64,000 nt of DNA, from assembly GCA_033085395.1 (NCBI GenBank), contig JANQBS010000134.1, forward strand, positions 1-64,000, given 5' to 3'. Positions 44,613-56,873 of this stretch are shown here, in pieces. The stretch's first letter is position 1; each line of letters opens with the position of its first letter. The position numbers and the translations under genes were made by a program. Source of the stretch: Xanthoparmelia taractica (taxonomy: Eukaryota; Ascomycota; Lecanoromycetes; Lecanorales; Parmeliaceae). The notes beneath the pieces are model-generated. The model did no database searches. It was not told where the DNA came from and was given only the letters and a program-made list of their open reading frames with translations.

Positions 44613-46912
44613 ATGGCAGACATGCTTCACCAGCCTCCACCACCTACCGGCCCTCGGGCTTCAGGACGCCTCGCTTCAAGCCGTCTCCCAAGCAGAGGAG
44701 GTATCCAGAAACGCAACAAAACTTCAGCTCGAGTGGATAAAGATGGTGATCTAGTGATGGACCAAGCAGGTAGCCGTGGACGTGGCGCTGCCATACGAAA
44801 TTCGTCGCGAACGCGAAGGGGTGGCCCATCTGATTCACTTGCTGCAAGAGTTTCACAACACGCACGAAAAGGAGTCGACCCTTCAGCCATACAGAAAGTC
44901 GTCCTGCGTGGAATGGGATCTAGTGAGGCAGCGCCAAGAGGACCAAGATCTAGCTTGAGAAATGTACGAGGAAGAGGAAGCTCTCGACCCACAGAAGACG
45001 CATTGGACCAGATTATAGTCAAAGGATTCAAACAGAGCAAAGCTGCTGCCAACCCAGGTGGTGGGATATCCGAACTGATTGCATTTTTGGAAAGAAAAGC
45101 GACCCATCCGGATGCTCCAGAGGCGGTCAAAGTAAAGAAGGTATGTTTGACATTGCATTCCGCCAGGCAACAGCGACACCAAGACTCCAAACTCTCCGGT
45201 CCGCCCTCGTTTCAAGCCAAGCTCCCAGAACGACGACCGAGTTTCTACGCTACCGCCTTGGGGCGACTTGCAACTTCAAGGTTATATGCCTTGCTAACGC
45301 TGTCTAGTCACGACTTGAGGGTGACGCTCTGATCATTTCAGTACGACCAGAGGATACATCCAAGATTGAGAGACTCAACAATTTCCAATTTGCCGGCGCT
45401 GCGCTGGGCATTGAGGTCTTCCGCAGGAAAACATCTGAACCACTTGCGAGTAACGCAGACTCCGAAACGCCTAATACTATAAGTGTCTTGAAATCTGTGC
45501 TCAGCCGGCGGTACAACTCAGATGCGAAGCTCCTGGATTTGTCACAACTCGGCGCCGACCCCGAACTTGTCAGCATTGGCATGTTCAGCACGACCTCAAG
45601 GGAATCAAAATTCTTCCCAGCGCTCATGAAGATCTGCGATAGCATTTTTACAACAGCGCATGCAAAAGAAGAGGCCATCGTCAGTGTTTCGCTGGCCAAC
45701 AATGCCTTAACTACCATAGCCTCGGTTACTACACTCTCGCAAACATTTCCAGCCCTTAAAAATCTCGATCTTTCCAACAACAAGTTGAAGAACCTTACCG
45801 CGCTTGAAGGATGGCGGTGGAAATTTCGCAAGCTCAACCAACTCATACTTTCTGGAAACCCAATTGAGACTGAGGTATCGACATACAAAGACGAGATCAT
45901 GAAATGGTATCCCACCCTCTCTACACTCAACACAGTACAAGTAAGATCTTTGGAGGATGCTAGAGCCGCGGCCAACGGCAAATTACCAATCCCAGTCCTT
46001 GGACCCAGTTTCCGGGATGAAGCAGCCATTAGCGAGACATTCGTCAAGCAATTCTTCCCTGCCTACGATGCAGATCGCACGGCTTTGGTTAATGGTTATT
46101 ACGATTCCCAATCGACTTTCTCCATCAGCATCAACCTTTCCGCTCCACATACCGCTGAAACTACAAATCAGAAACTACCTAGCTGGGAATCGTACCTCAG
46201 GAAGAGCCGAAATCTAACAAGGATCACCCACCCGCCAAGTCGAATGTCACGTCTATACACCGGTATAGAGAGTATCAGAGATGGTTTCACGAGCCTACCA
46301 GTCACTCGTCATCCGGACATCATGGCTGAATCTCACAAGTGGTGCGTCGAGTGCCACACCATACCGGGCTTACCAGACCCAACTGGACAGTCATCAAGTG
46401 GAGTTGGTGGGCTCATGGTCATGGTGCACGGAGAATTTGCGGAGGTGGATGTCTCAACTGGCCAATCAACAGCGCTACGGAGTTTCGATCGGACGTTTGT
46501 CTTGGGGCCAGGAGGAGGGGTTGGAGGTATCCGTGTTGCATGTGATACGCTTGTCTTGAGGCAATATGGAGGCCACAATGCGTGGCGGCCCGAAGTAGAG
46601 GATAGTGCGGGTTTTCCTGCAACGCAAGTACAACATCAGATCAAGGTGCCGGTAGGATTCGCACAGTCTGGACCAGGCAAAACCGAGGAGCAGGTGCAGA
46701 AGGAGGTTATGGCAATGGAGCTGAGCAATCGCACGGGAATGACTCTGGAGTTTTCGGGACTGTGCCTGGAACAGTGCGGGTGGAACTTGGAGGGAGCGGC
46801 AGTGTCATTTGATCGAGCAAAGGTTTGTCGGTGTGCCCTCGTTATACGACTTCTTTACTTATATGATTATACCCAGGCATCCTTACCCGCAGAGGCCTTT
46901 GTCATGTCATGA
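44613..46912 (+). CDS. MEX67: Mex67, mRNA export receptor
   Basis: Principal mRNA export factor (NXF1/TAP), which with Mtr2 carries mRNPs through nuclear pores. Exons 44613-45140, 45308-46822 and 46877-46912 give 692 aa. The N-terminal 150 residues are Arg/Gly/Ser-rich RNA-binding sequence. Leucine-rich repeats lie about 300-385 (LKNLDLSNNKLKNLTALEGW, LNQLILSGNPIE). An NTF2-like domain spans about 395-600 (ETFVKQFFPAYDADRTALVN, WCVECHTIPGLPDPTG). The UBA-like TAP-C domain (about 640-692) is completed by the 12-codon last exon ASLPAEAFVMS. Intron 2 (46823-46876) is 54 bp, a multiple of three and stop-free, so unspliced mRNA still reads to the same stop with 18 extra residues. Confidence 0.94.
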
Positions 46913-48349
46913 GAAGTTAGTTTTTTCTAGGAGTATATGGATTGAAGGTTGGCAGAAAGATTGCGGATATCATTCTAATAGCAAAATGCTAGGCGTTGAT
47001 CAACTAGGCACATTTACCAATAGTTTTCTCGTCAGCTGTGGTGCGAAGGTTGAAGGGCAGACCAGATATTCTGAAGCCAGGAGACGATATTCATTGGGTG
47101 GATAAGTAGACAGGAGACAATCAACTTTTTTTCTTTTCCCTCCCCAAACTCGCTACTTGGTCCATCGTGATTGGAGATTGATGCTATGTCATTTGCAACA
47201 TGAGCAACCGAATTAGAGGTATTGCAATTTCAGGATTATATATACCTATGTGGCTTCGTGAGGTTGTCGTAGAAGACAGGCAATTGGTTGCGGTAATATG
47301 AGTGCAAGATCTGGATGTGATGAGAGATCTGGCATTTTCCCCGAGACTATTCTGACTTATCCTGACTACAGTATTCTGTAAGCGAGGGTTAGCATGGGAT
47401 GTTCAATACCAATACCTTTACACCATAGCTGTCGTTCGATAGGTTCATAGCATGGATAACATACCTTAAGGTTGGAAATTATTAGCTCAAGCTGAAAGGA
47501 AAGGGTTATTTATGATTATTTCTTTTATTTCAGAGGCCTGGATTTCTTTTAGATGCAGATAAATGCAGCTGCAAATGCAATTATCCCCCGGGGCCCCCCT
47601 AGCAGCTATTTTTATAGGCCCGGGGAGGGGGCGGCGAGGAATAATAATAATCATGCAAGGCCCCCTGAGTAGATCCAACGTTTTCTTTTTTTTTTTTGCA
47701 AACGCTCTTGGTTTTCCCGCCCATCCACCCATCCACCCATCCAATCACGTAACATGCAGTCTATCCGAACCAGATCGTCAATTTCATCGTACAGTCCACT
47801 CAACACTGTCATTCTCTCTCTTGTCGGCTTCTCAATTAATGGCACATGCCCTCAATCAATATTAATCATTCAATAACTCCTTCGCCAAATATCAACATCC
47901 TCTGTCAATAATAAGAAAAACAAGTCGCCAAAAATTCTGCTGATGCTACTACCACGGTGCTCCTGGACCGCAAAAATATCCCCTATAACCTCCCAACGTG
48001 ATCGCCAATCCCCTGGTGAAACCCTTCTGCAACCACCTCAAACACCTCCTCAACGCCAACGACCATCAAGACCGGACCTCCAAGACTATCGACAGCCTGG
48101 TATCGCGACTTTTTACCTCGTCGCAGCTCAATGCTAATCGATCCATCGGACCGGCACCACGGCATTACTCGTTACGCACCTCGCCTCAATCACCTAACCT
48201 ATCCTGCGACTTACACTCTCATTGCGCCCTGATTATACCACACTTCTACACCACTGAGCCGCACATGTACATGCATTGCGACAGGGACTGCGACTTGTCG
48301 TTTCTTCTCAGCTGAATCAGCCGAGCAGCCCCTCTTCACTTCTTTCACA
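46913..48349. other. Intergenic region upstream of the Sel1-repeat gene
   Basis: 1.4 kb. It contains a GC-block at 47585-47635 (CCCCCGGGGCCCCCC and GGCCCGGGGAGGGGG around a short AT stretch), a T10-type run near 47688 and (CCAT/CCAC)n near 47720-47745. The rest is probably promoter and long leader. No gene supported. Confidence 0.45.
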
Positions 48350-50742
48350 ATGGCCAAACGTCCAACCTTTATTGATCTGAGCTCCAAGTCTTATGAATCA
48401 ACGCACAACGGGATCCCAGTCCATACTTCGGGAACCTCATCTCCAAGGATGCAGCATTACGCAGGCGACATACCCCCAGCAATGTCCCCCCTGGACATGT
48501 TTGCTATGCAAAGCAGACTCCTGGCGAAACAACTGGACGATAGTAAAAGAAATGGTAGGCGAGTGAGCAGGCTACCTCCACTCACCACTGGTGATCCGAT
48601 CACCAAGCAAAATTCCATGTACAACAGGTCAAGATCGCTCGAACCACATAACGTGATACCAGGGTCACCCCCAAGAGCCAGAGATGAAGATACATCTGGG
48701 ACAATGCCCGAGGTGGAGAACCCTAATTTTCGACCCAAATCTCTTTATCCTCGAATGAGCAATATGCCACTAGTTGAGGACGAGCCAAATGATTATGAGG
48801 GTCCAACACCAGACCTACCTTTCGTCACACCTGCGGAATATTATCCAGTCCGGACTAATGATTATTTTGGCGCACCGAGAGCAAAGTCCCCGGAACCGGC
48901 ATCTCCAGCAGGAAGGAGCGCTGAGGCAACAGAACCAAACCAATTCGTCTACCCGCGAGGAAACGCCGAACCTTTCGACCAACATGAGCCACAGCGTGAG
49001 ATGTCTATCACGTCTACGTCGTCTCGGGGGTATAATGGCTCATTAGCACCACCAAAGTCACCCCATGTACGTCATGCTGGAAGCATTAGATCAATTCCTC
49101 AAGACAGTTCAGATGATGAGTATAGCGCTTCTACTGGCCGGTCTGGATTCTCCCAACACAGAAAAGACTCTTCCAGCAGCGGTTTCTCTGTACCTCACTC
49201 GCCCTTTTCTCCTTTCGCACAGGTTCATGCTCGGTCACCCTCTTTGAACTCTGAATACTCCATTGGCGGTTCGCGCCAGGTTCGCCCGACTTTCAACTTC
49301 TCGCGGCCGCTCAGCAGAGCCAGTCGGCCATCAGCGGACATGCCATCCCGACAACCCTCTTTCGATAGCCGGCCGTCGATGGATGCAGTTCGGCCTCCTT
49401 TCAGCTCGACATCTCGTCAGCCCTCTTCTGATAGCCAGCGTTTTCTATTCGTGGATGATAATGTGCAAACGCCTATGAGCGTGGACAGCGAACAATTCCC
49501 AGATCCCCAGAATCCACCAGATGCACCAGCGCCCTCCTACATCTACGCCAAGTTCTCTCTTCCCCGTGGCAGAATATTGCAGCGAGATTCAAAGGCTTTA
49601 CGCAATGAGCAAATGCCCGCACTCGAGCGGGACCAATCTCAAGTACCAGTAAGCGTTCGTCCTACCACACCGCTCGCCGCCAGGCCGATGACGCCTACCC
49701 GATCACCAAAACCTAGCCTGGAGCTTCACAGATCTTCATTACGCCGTTCTTTTGAACAGCGGCGCCAATCATCCCCACCTCCTACTTACGAGCAGATCCC
49801 GAGAAGCTCACCGCGGTCCTCCTCTGAGCAGGCTTCAAGTGGATCGCCCCGTCCTTCTACCGACCAGAAATCAAACGGCTCCCCAGAGCAGAATCACAGG
49901 CCGCCTCCAACTCCAGTCCAAGGCGACGCTCAGTCGGGATACTCAGCCTCTACACGGTCAGCAAGTACCATCAAAGCACGCCCTCGCGCACCAGCTCCGT
50001 CCGTAGAGCTAGGTCCAGAAGATCATCTGGCAAAGGGTATTGAGTTGCATGAGCGCGGGGCCGCTCGAGAATCTACCTACCACCTCCGCATTGCAGCAAG
50101 ACAGAACCTTCCGACGGCCATGCTGCTGTACGCACTAGCCTGTCGCCATGGATGGGGCATGCGTCCCAACCAGCAAGAAGGCGTCCAATGGCTTCGCAAA
50201 GCCGCAGACTGTGCCAGCATAGAAATTGCAGTTGATGAAGGCAAGGATGGAAATCCGGCCGACATCACAGAGCGGAAGACCCGGCGTGCACAATTCGCCT
50301 TGAGTATATACGAGCTTGGAGTCAGTCACATGAATGGCTGGGGCATCGAGCAAGACAAAACGCTCGCTCTGCGGTGTTTTGAGATCGCAGCCAACTGGGG
50401 TGATCCAGATGCAATGGCGGAGGCTGGGTTCTGCTACGCGCAAGGCCAGGGTTGCAAGAAGGACTTGAAGAAGGCGGCTCATTACTATAGGATGGCAGAG
50501 GCGAAGGGCATGAGTATGGTTGGCAATAGCTGGTACGTCCCTTCCAAAAGCCAATCAGAGTGACTGTCTGCTAATGTACGGATAGGATCTACAAACCTAA
50601 ATATGCAGACGACAGCGACACGAACGAGCGCCAGGGGCGTGGCGCGAAACAGACGACGCCGGAAAAGAAACCGCGGGACAAGTCGAGGACCAGGACGATG
50701 GCGATTTTTGGACGCAAAAAATCGGTTTCTGTCAAGCCTTGA
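48350..50742 (+). CDS. Sel1-repeat protein, Nif1/Dsf2-like
   Basis: Resembles fungal Sel1-repeat proteins annotated as cell-cycle inhibitor Nif1 (S. pombe) or Dsf2. Exons 48350-50532 and 50586-50742 give 779 aa. The start MAKRPTFIDLSSKS is followed by a conserved short segment (MSPLDMFAMQSRLLAKQLDD). Then come about 450 disordered Ser/Pro/Arg-rich residues with many RPS/SRPS phosphosite-like motifs. Sel1 repeats fill about 560-730: AMLLYALACRHGWGM, FALSIYELGVSHMNGWGIEQ and AMAEAGFCYAQGQGC. The spliced last exon supplies the end (IYKPKYADD to FGRKKSVSVKP), a basic tail. Sel1 repeats mediate protein binding; the partner is not evident. Assignment to Nif1 is from overall architecture, so the role is tentative. 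Confidence 0.85.
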
Positions 50743-51246
50743 GGGCTGCTTTCTTTCCCTTTTCGAATCCAGGTTCATGTTGTATCATCGACTTATTATA
50801 CCCTTGCTTCTGGCGGGAACTTTCTTCCACCTCCATCGGAGGCTTTTAGCGCGTTATCTTTGTTACTGCCGACGAGTCGAAGGCTTGCTCCGTTGGCGGT
50901 CTTGGAGGGATATCGAATGCTTAAAGCATTGGCTTTTGATAAAAATATGACATGTTCTTTGATCCATCTGCTTTTCTCCCCAATTGTCTATGTACCATTT
51001 GATAACCGATGATTCGTCCCGACTGGATCGTCTTTCCACATCTCACCTCTGCCATCCTCGCTGCCTTGGCCTCAACGCAACCCACCGTTGGGACAGTACT
51101 CGCACAAGGACTCAAAGCCATGCACAATCGCAGTCTCGAATTACCCCTCTCCCCGAAAGGAATCCCCCCATGAAACCACTCCTATTCTTCACATCGATCC
51201 CAGTCCACCCCAGTTCACGTAAATGTAAGCCCCACATTCAGCGAAG
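50743..51246. other. Convergent 3' region
   Basis: 504 bp between the Sel1 gene (+) and the GNAT gene (-). No feature is supported. Confidence 0.4.
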
Positions 51247-52629
51247 TCATACCACCGCCCTTTCCTCCTCCTCCTCCTCCTCCGCCTCCTCCTCCTCCCC
51301 CAACACCGCCCCCAAATCAACCCCAACCCACCGAACCCTCCACCCTTCCTTCCCCCCCAACCCCCTCGCCACCCCCACGCTCCCCACATTCCCCTCGGCG
51401 ACATCGCTGTGCGCCCAGCCTTTTCCTCCTCCGCCGTACTCTTCATTCCTGGCCCCTTCATTATTCTCATCATTGCTATCATTATCATTATCACCACCAT
51501 CGACAGTAACGGAATCAACGTCCCGAAACCCCATCCCCGCCGCGTCATCCGCCAGACACCCCAGCAGGCGCCGCGTGACCGCTTTTGCGAGACCGAGGTT
51601 TCGGTGTCGGGGTTCGACGTGCAAGGATGTCAGGCTGCCGTCTGCGCCGAGGTAGGCCCATGCTATGGGTGGCGCTTGTTCGTCTTCGTTGTTGTTGTTG
51701 TTTTGCGGGGGTGGGGGGTTGGTGTGGGGGGTTGTATGTGGATATGGAGTTGGAGATGCAGATGCAGATGTAGAGATAGGGATGCGGTAGCGCACGCAGC
51801 AATTGCCCAGCTCCGCGAGCGTCTTTTCCGTCCTTGGGATCGCGCTCCGGGACATTGTCAGTCTGAGCTCGTCTCCGCTGCCGCTGGTGTTGAGGTTGCC
51901 GAAGGCATAGCCGGGCGGTAGCCCCGACGTATCATCCTCGTTCTCGCGCGATCGTCTTCCTCCTCCTCTTCCTCCTCCTCCTCCTCCTCCTCCTCCTTCT
52001 CCTTCGTGATCTCGGATTCCACGATCAGAAGGAGGCCCAATGAGCCATTTGCAATACGGCACGCTGATACTACTTATCACGCCCCTCACACCACCGCCCT
52101 TATCCCCCCCATCATCATCATCATCATCATCATCATTATCATCCTCATGCTTAAGTTTTCTAGAAACAACATCCCTCGGCACCAACCTCCGCACTTCCTC
52201 TTCCCCCCAAATAAGCCCCAGCAACTTCTCATTCACCGACCCCACGACAACCAAGGGCGTCCTTGTGGCCGGTAAACGCGCAATCGCCGCCAAAAGGGCG
52301 CGGCATTGCGCTTTCGCTTCTTCTCTTTGGCGCTGCGAGGGTGTCGGCGGGGAAGGGAGGGTTTCGTAGGTGGAGAAGATCCAGCATTCGGTTTCGGGGG
52401 CGCGGGTGCGGTCGGTCCAGGTTGCGGCGAAGGTGGGTGGTAGTGATGATAATGATAATGAGGAGGAGGGGAAAGTTGCGATTGTGCGGGCGGAGGGTGA
52501 GGAGGTGTGGAATTGGAGGCGGCGGAGGAGGGGGAGGGATTCTGGGAGGTGGGGGAGGAGGTGGGGGGCGAGGGTTTTGAGGGGTGTGGGGTGGGTGTAG
52601 GCTTTTGGGGAGCTGACTCCGGCGGTCAT
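51247..52629 (-). CDS. GNAT-fold acetyltransferase-like protein with simple-sequence insertions
   Basis: Intron-less 460-aa protein with a GCN5-related N-acetyltransferase fold. The best mark is the acetyl-CoA loop, about residues 335-350: PRHRNLGLAKAVTRRLLGCL, preceded by IAWAYLGADGSLTSLHVE as strand 4. The N-terminal half (ECWIFSTYETLPS, TPLVVVGSVNEKLLGLIWG) resembles the N-terminal subdomain of FR47-like fungal proteins. Three low-complexity insertions come from trinucleotide runs: poly-Asp (about 165-180, CAT repeats at 52110-52140), poly-Gly (about 210-230, CCT repeats at 51955-52000) and a poly-Glu end (TCC/CTC repeats at 51260-51300). The substrate is unknown. The insertions cast some doubt on whether the whole frame is translated as drawn. 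Confidence 0.75.
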   Translation of the reverse strand: MTAGVSSPKAYTHPTPLKTLAPHLLPHLPESLPLLRRLQFHTSSPSARTIATFPSSSLSLSSLPPTFAATWTDRTRAPETECWIFSTYETLPSPPTPSQRQREEAKAQCRALLAAIARLPATRTPLVVVGSVNEKLLGLIWGEEEVRRLVPRDVVSRKLKHEDDNDDDDDDDDGGDKGGGVRGVISSISVPYCKWLIGPPSDRGIRDHEGEGGGGGGGGGRGGGRRSRENEDDTSGLPPGYAFGNLNTSGSGDELRLTMSRSAIPRTEKTLAELGNCCVRYRIPISTSASASPTPYPHTTPHTNPPPPQNNNNNEDEQAPPIAWAYLGADGSLTSLHVEPRHRNLGLAKAVTRRLLGCLADDAAGMGFRDVDSVTVDGGDNDNDSNDENNEGARNEEYGGGGKGWAHSDVAEGNVGSVGVARGLGGKEGWRVRWVGVDLGAVLGEEEEAEEEEEEERAVV

Positions 52630-53109
52630 GATTGGGAGGAAGCGGAGGGGTTACGTTTTTAGAGGATGATTAATGGATGGTGAGCTATATACATCTATAG
52701 CTGCTCATCACAAAAATCGTTTGATTTTTATGCTCTCATACGAAGTTTTACTTGATAGTTTCGACTTTCCGTTTCTCGAGCCTTGCTACCAACCCTATAT
52801 TGTGAATATATTCGTAGTTTTACACATTGTAAGTCCCCTGAATTCATATCTTAGATTCATCCCTGGCGTGGAGGGAAGAGTTGGAGGTAATGACTCCTAA
52901 AAGTTGGTGTATGTCGTGGGGAAATTGTACCCAATATGAGGTCCTGCTTGTCTCGAGAAGGTCCCAATACTGTCAACTTTGGGGCCATCAATATCTGCCA
53001 TTCCCTCGCTATTCGACGAGTATTCCTGCCTCTTGTGAGGACCGCCTTCAGCCTTAAAAGTGCGCGCGTGTCGACATAAGCCTTCCTGTAGACCCGCAAG
53101 CTCAGGTCA
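52630..53109. other. Intergenic region GNAT/MSH1
   Basis: 480 bp; promoter side of the GNAT gene and 3' flank of MSH1, both minus strand. Nothing else seen. Confidence 0.4.
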
Positions 53110-56100
53110 TCACGCCGTCGCTGCTTGAGGCAGTGTTGTTTCAAAAGACCCGTCAGACCGGGCATTGAAGTTTTCTAGAACGGTCCGGGCGGTCTCAATT
53201 GCTGCCTCTGGAATTCCTGGAATAGGGTTAGTATTTAGCTATTGAGTATCGCATCTCCCGGTGGGTTCATACCTGCAAGGCGTGCTACTTTTAAAGCATG
53301 AGAGCTCCTATTGACGCCTCTCCGGAGGCGGTGAATAAAAGAAAATGATCCTCCGGGTCGCTCCACCACATCCGTGCAGTAACATGCCAAGTGCTTAAAA
53401 TCTTTTGTCATGTCTGCTAAAGCGTGGAAGTGTGTAGCGAAAAGTGTTCGACAGAGATTCTTGTAGTATAAATGGTGCAGGCAAGCGAAGCCCACCGCAA
53501 TCCCATCTTCCGGCGTCGTTCCACGTCCAATCTCGTCCATTATAACAAACGACTGGGGTGTGGCTTGGTTGAGAATCGCAGCAGTCTCCATCATCTCCAC
53601 CATGAAAGTGGACTGATCTCGGAAAAGGTCGTCTGCAGAGCCTACTCTCGTAAATATCTGGTCGACCAAGCCTATTTCTGCACGCTCGGCAGGAACGAAG
53701 GATCCAACCTGGGCCAGTACAGAGATTAGAGCATTCTGGCGTAAGAATGTGCTCTTGCCAGCCATATTGGGGCCTGTGATGAGCCAAATACGTTCCTCTA
53801 CGCCAATCGAGCAGTCGTTGCTGACGAACGCCCTTCCTTGCTCTTCCAAACCAAGCTTTACCGTCGGATGCCGCCCTCCGATGATCTTGTGGTCCAGCCC
53901 CGAGTTCAGAACAGGTCGTACAAACCCTTGCTCTTCCGCAAGAGTTGCGAATGAGCAGCCGATATCAAGCTCGTCGAGTACCGCAGCATTCTGTCGTAGT
54001 TTGACTAGGTTCACAATAACTTGTTCACGCAAGAGTTGGAACACTCTCTGTTCTTCAGCTTTGATGCGTAGCTTTGCTTGATCTATCTTACTTCCAAGAC
54101 TGCTCCACTCGGAGTAATAGAAGGAGCGTGTTGACTTGGTTGACTTAACGTCCCGAGCTGGAGCATACTTCTTCAAGGATGCCGCAACATCTTTAGGCCC
54201 TCTGACATGGCAGTAATGCCCCAGATTTGGAGTAGACTTTAATGTTAGGCTTGGTGCATCCAGCTCTTCTCTCAAGCGAGATGTCAAGTATGCTTTATTC
54301 ATACGCACACTGTCTAGCTCTTCATGCAGGCTCTCCAGCCTGGTACTCGCGTTTTTCCGCAGGACCCAGGCATCCTCTTCCTCCCCTTCCTGGTCGGTGG
54401 AAGTGGAAGGTTTCTGCTTTACCTTGGAGCGCGAGAGGTGGGTCATCGCCGCTTGGTCCTCTGACGACCCTTCCTTTTCCAGGACTCCCTTGGCCATTGA
54501 GATTATAGTTGATTTCTCAATTTCCTCAATGCGATGACTCTCCGTGAGGCCGTCTTCGTCTATGGCGTCCGCAATTCGAGCCGCGAGTGCTTTTGGTTCT
54601 TCAAGCCGAAGTCGGCATCTTAGGTTTTGCAAAGACTGCTGATGCTTTCGATCCAGGGTATCTGTTTCAGAGCCTGCTTCAGACAAAGTAGAATGAGTCT
54701 CAAGTAGGCTCGCTATGGCGCTCGTCGCCTCAATCGTCCTAAGCAGGCTGATCAGGTCATCGGCATCTCCTCGGCCTAGAGAAAATTTCTGCACGAGACG
54801 TTGAGAATCGTAGCTGCGACGAAGGAGACTCGTGATCTCTTCTCTGAGAGCTCGGTCTCGTAAAAGTACTGTTACAACGTCGAGCCTTGCATTTATGACC
54901 TGCAGAGACATAGAAGGGGAAGCAATCCACTCTCTGAGCAGCCTTGTACCGCTTTTAGTAACGGTTCGACGCACTGTATGCAATAGACTGCCTTTGCCGC
55001 CGCCTACTCCGCCCTTGGAAGTTTCCAAAATCTCCAAGGCTCTCATACTGTTCTTGTCAATACTCATGGTCTCCTTGTCTTGTCTGCGGAATGGTGGCTG
55101 TAATTTAATCCCTGAACCCTGAAGCCTGTCCCTCACATATGCCAGAAGCAAGCTTCCTGCGGCGACTTCCTCTTTCGTGAATGTAGACTGCAATTCCATG
55201 GGCACTTCTGATTCCAACATTGGCGTCCAGGAGGACATAGATAGCGACTGTGCTGGTGACGCGTGATAAGTCACAAGATGACGTTGCTGCTCCAGTATGC
55301 CCATTATGGTCTCCTTCATGCTGTCTTCAAGATCATCGCCTAATACGATCTCCCTCGGCCCTATCCGCGCAGCAGTGGAAGCCAGCGACCCGATCGTGGT
55401 TGTTTGTGTGAAAAAACTTCCTGTTGATAGATCCAGCCAGGCCAAACCGATCGACTTCGATATCAGTGACTGAGGCGTTGAACCCTTCAAGAGCTCTGCT
55501 GGAATCTTCTCCGTCTCCGAAGGATACGGCGACTCGCTGGGCCCAGGTGGGTAAAGAGCCAACAGGAAATTATTCTCGTATGGATCCATAAACTTCTCAT
55601 CGATCAAAGTGCCCGGCGTGATTGTCCTAGTGACTCTGCGGTCAAACAATAGGCCTCCAGACTTGACAGTGCCAGAAGCATCGTTTGCAAACTCCTCGCT
55701 AATGGCTACGAATTCATTAAGATCCTGCACGAGGATCTTAAGGAATCGTTCCAGTTGATAGAAAGGGAAACCTGCCATGGGCACTGACCCGGCAGCAGTC
55801 TTCTTTTGGCCCACTTTGATGTTGAGAAGAGGTCCATATTTTTCCGCGTGCTCAAAGTACAGCTCGTAGAAACCGCCCACTCTTGTCAATAGTACACACT
55901 TGTCGAACTTGTGCATATTGTCTCGTGCCTGCTGGACCACCGTGGGATATGCTGGGCCGGCATCCTCAACCTCTGGGATGTCAAGCTTGACTGTAGAAGT
56001 GGTTTGTGGAAGATCATCGAGTGCAATGGTTGCCCGTGATTTTGCTCCACGGTATTGGATCTTTGGGGCAATTCCCCAGCCATATCCATGGCGGCAAGTG

Positions 56101-56198
56101 TATGCGTTTAGAGAGTTGCCCGCACTCCTATACAGGCATATATCCAGGTCTTTCCACAAAAGTCTTTTGCGGATCGCAGAGAAAGCTACATTTCGCAT
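53110..56198 (-). CDS. MSH1: Msh1, mitochondrial MutS homolog
   Basis: Mitochondrial DNA mismatch-repair ATPase. Exons in transcript order are 56198-53273 and 53216-53110, giving 1010 aa. The N-terminus MRNVAFSAIRKRLLWKD is basic and amphipathic, a mitochondrial presequence; the upstream in-frame sequence has no ATG. The mismatch-recognition domain carries the MutS Phe-x-Glu motif as GGFYELYFEHA. The ATPase has Walker A GPNMAGKSTFLRQ (about 808) and Walker B FVIMDEIGRGTTPEDG (about 884), followed by the ATHFHAL switch. The C-terminal exon (GIPEAAIETARTVLENF) completes the MutS dimerisation helices and lies beyond a 56-bp intron. Length matches fungal Msh1. No endonuclease fusion of the plant type is present. 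Confidence 0.95.
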
Positions 56199-56873
56199 CG
56201 CTGTGTTGCAACGTGAGGTCAAGCGGAGCCGCGGCAGAGAGACGCGACGGGTTTTTGATAGGGCTGAATTTGAGCGCTTTGGCTCTTGTGTCAAGTATAT
56301 GGGCCTGGAGTATACATATAGCTCAATAGCAGAGTAACGGGTTTCTACGAAGAGGTGAGAGACAATCTATTCCCAGAAGGATCACGTTCTATCTCCTTTG
56401 TCCTAGATTCAGCTACGAATGCAGTACCGTTTCAGTTTGTCAAACAGACACAAAGAACATGGCCATCGGCCATCAAAGGCCGAAAAATATGAATGCAATA
56501 TGATTTTCTCTATCATATGGGAACTCTAAGACGCCATGCACGGATTCGAAAAAGATGCCCCTGGAAGGCCGAGCAACCATGTTGTAAAGAAGCGGTTAAA
56601 AAATCTATCAGACCTGTAACGGATTGACAATGCAATCCCAGGTCAGCAGCTGATCAGGTGCTTACCAAACCCCTATGCCGAAGCCACGCTCTGCAGCTGG
56701 TAGAACCTGTCAAATGTCCCAGCCAGTGCGCCACATGGAACAATAAAGTAGGTAGGGTAGGTTGGTAGGCGCGGTGGTAGTATGTAGTAGTAGTCATTCG
56801 AAAGGTAGTGAAAGTGGTGTCGTAGTCGGTATCCCCCAACGAATATTCATCACTCATCAGACGTTTTGCAGGC
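56199..56873. other. Intergenic region MSH1/YDJ1
   Basis: 675 bp between two minus-strand genes: the MSH1 promoter and the YDJ1 3' flank. No feature supported. Confidence 0.4.

Noticed and set aside
47581..47640. GC-rich inverted repeat as a hairpin terminator or element end
   Set aside because: The arms pair at only about 10 of 17 positions; more likely low-complexity GC sequence.
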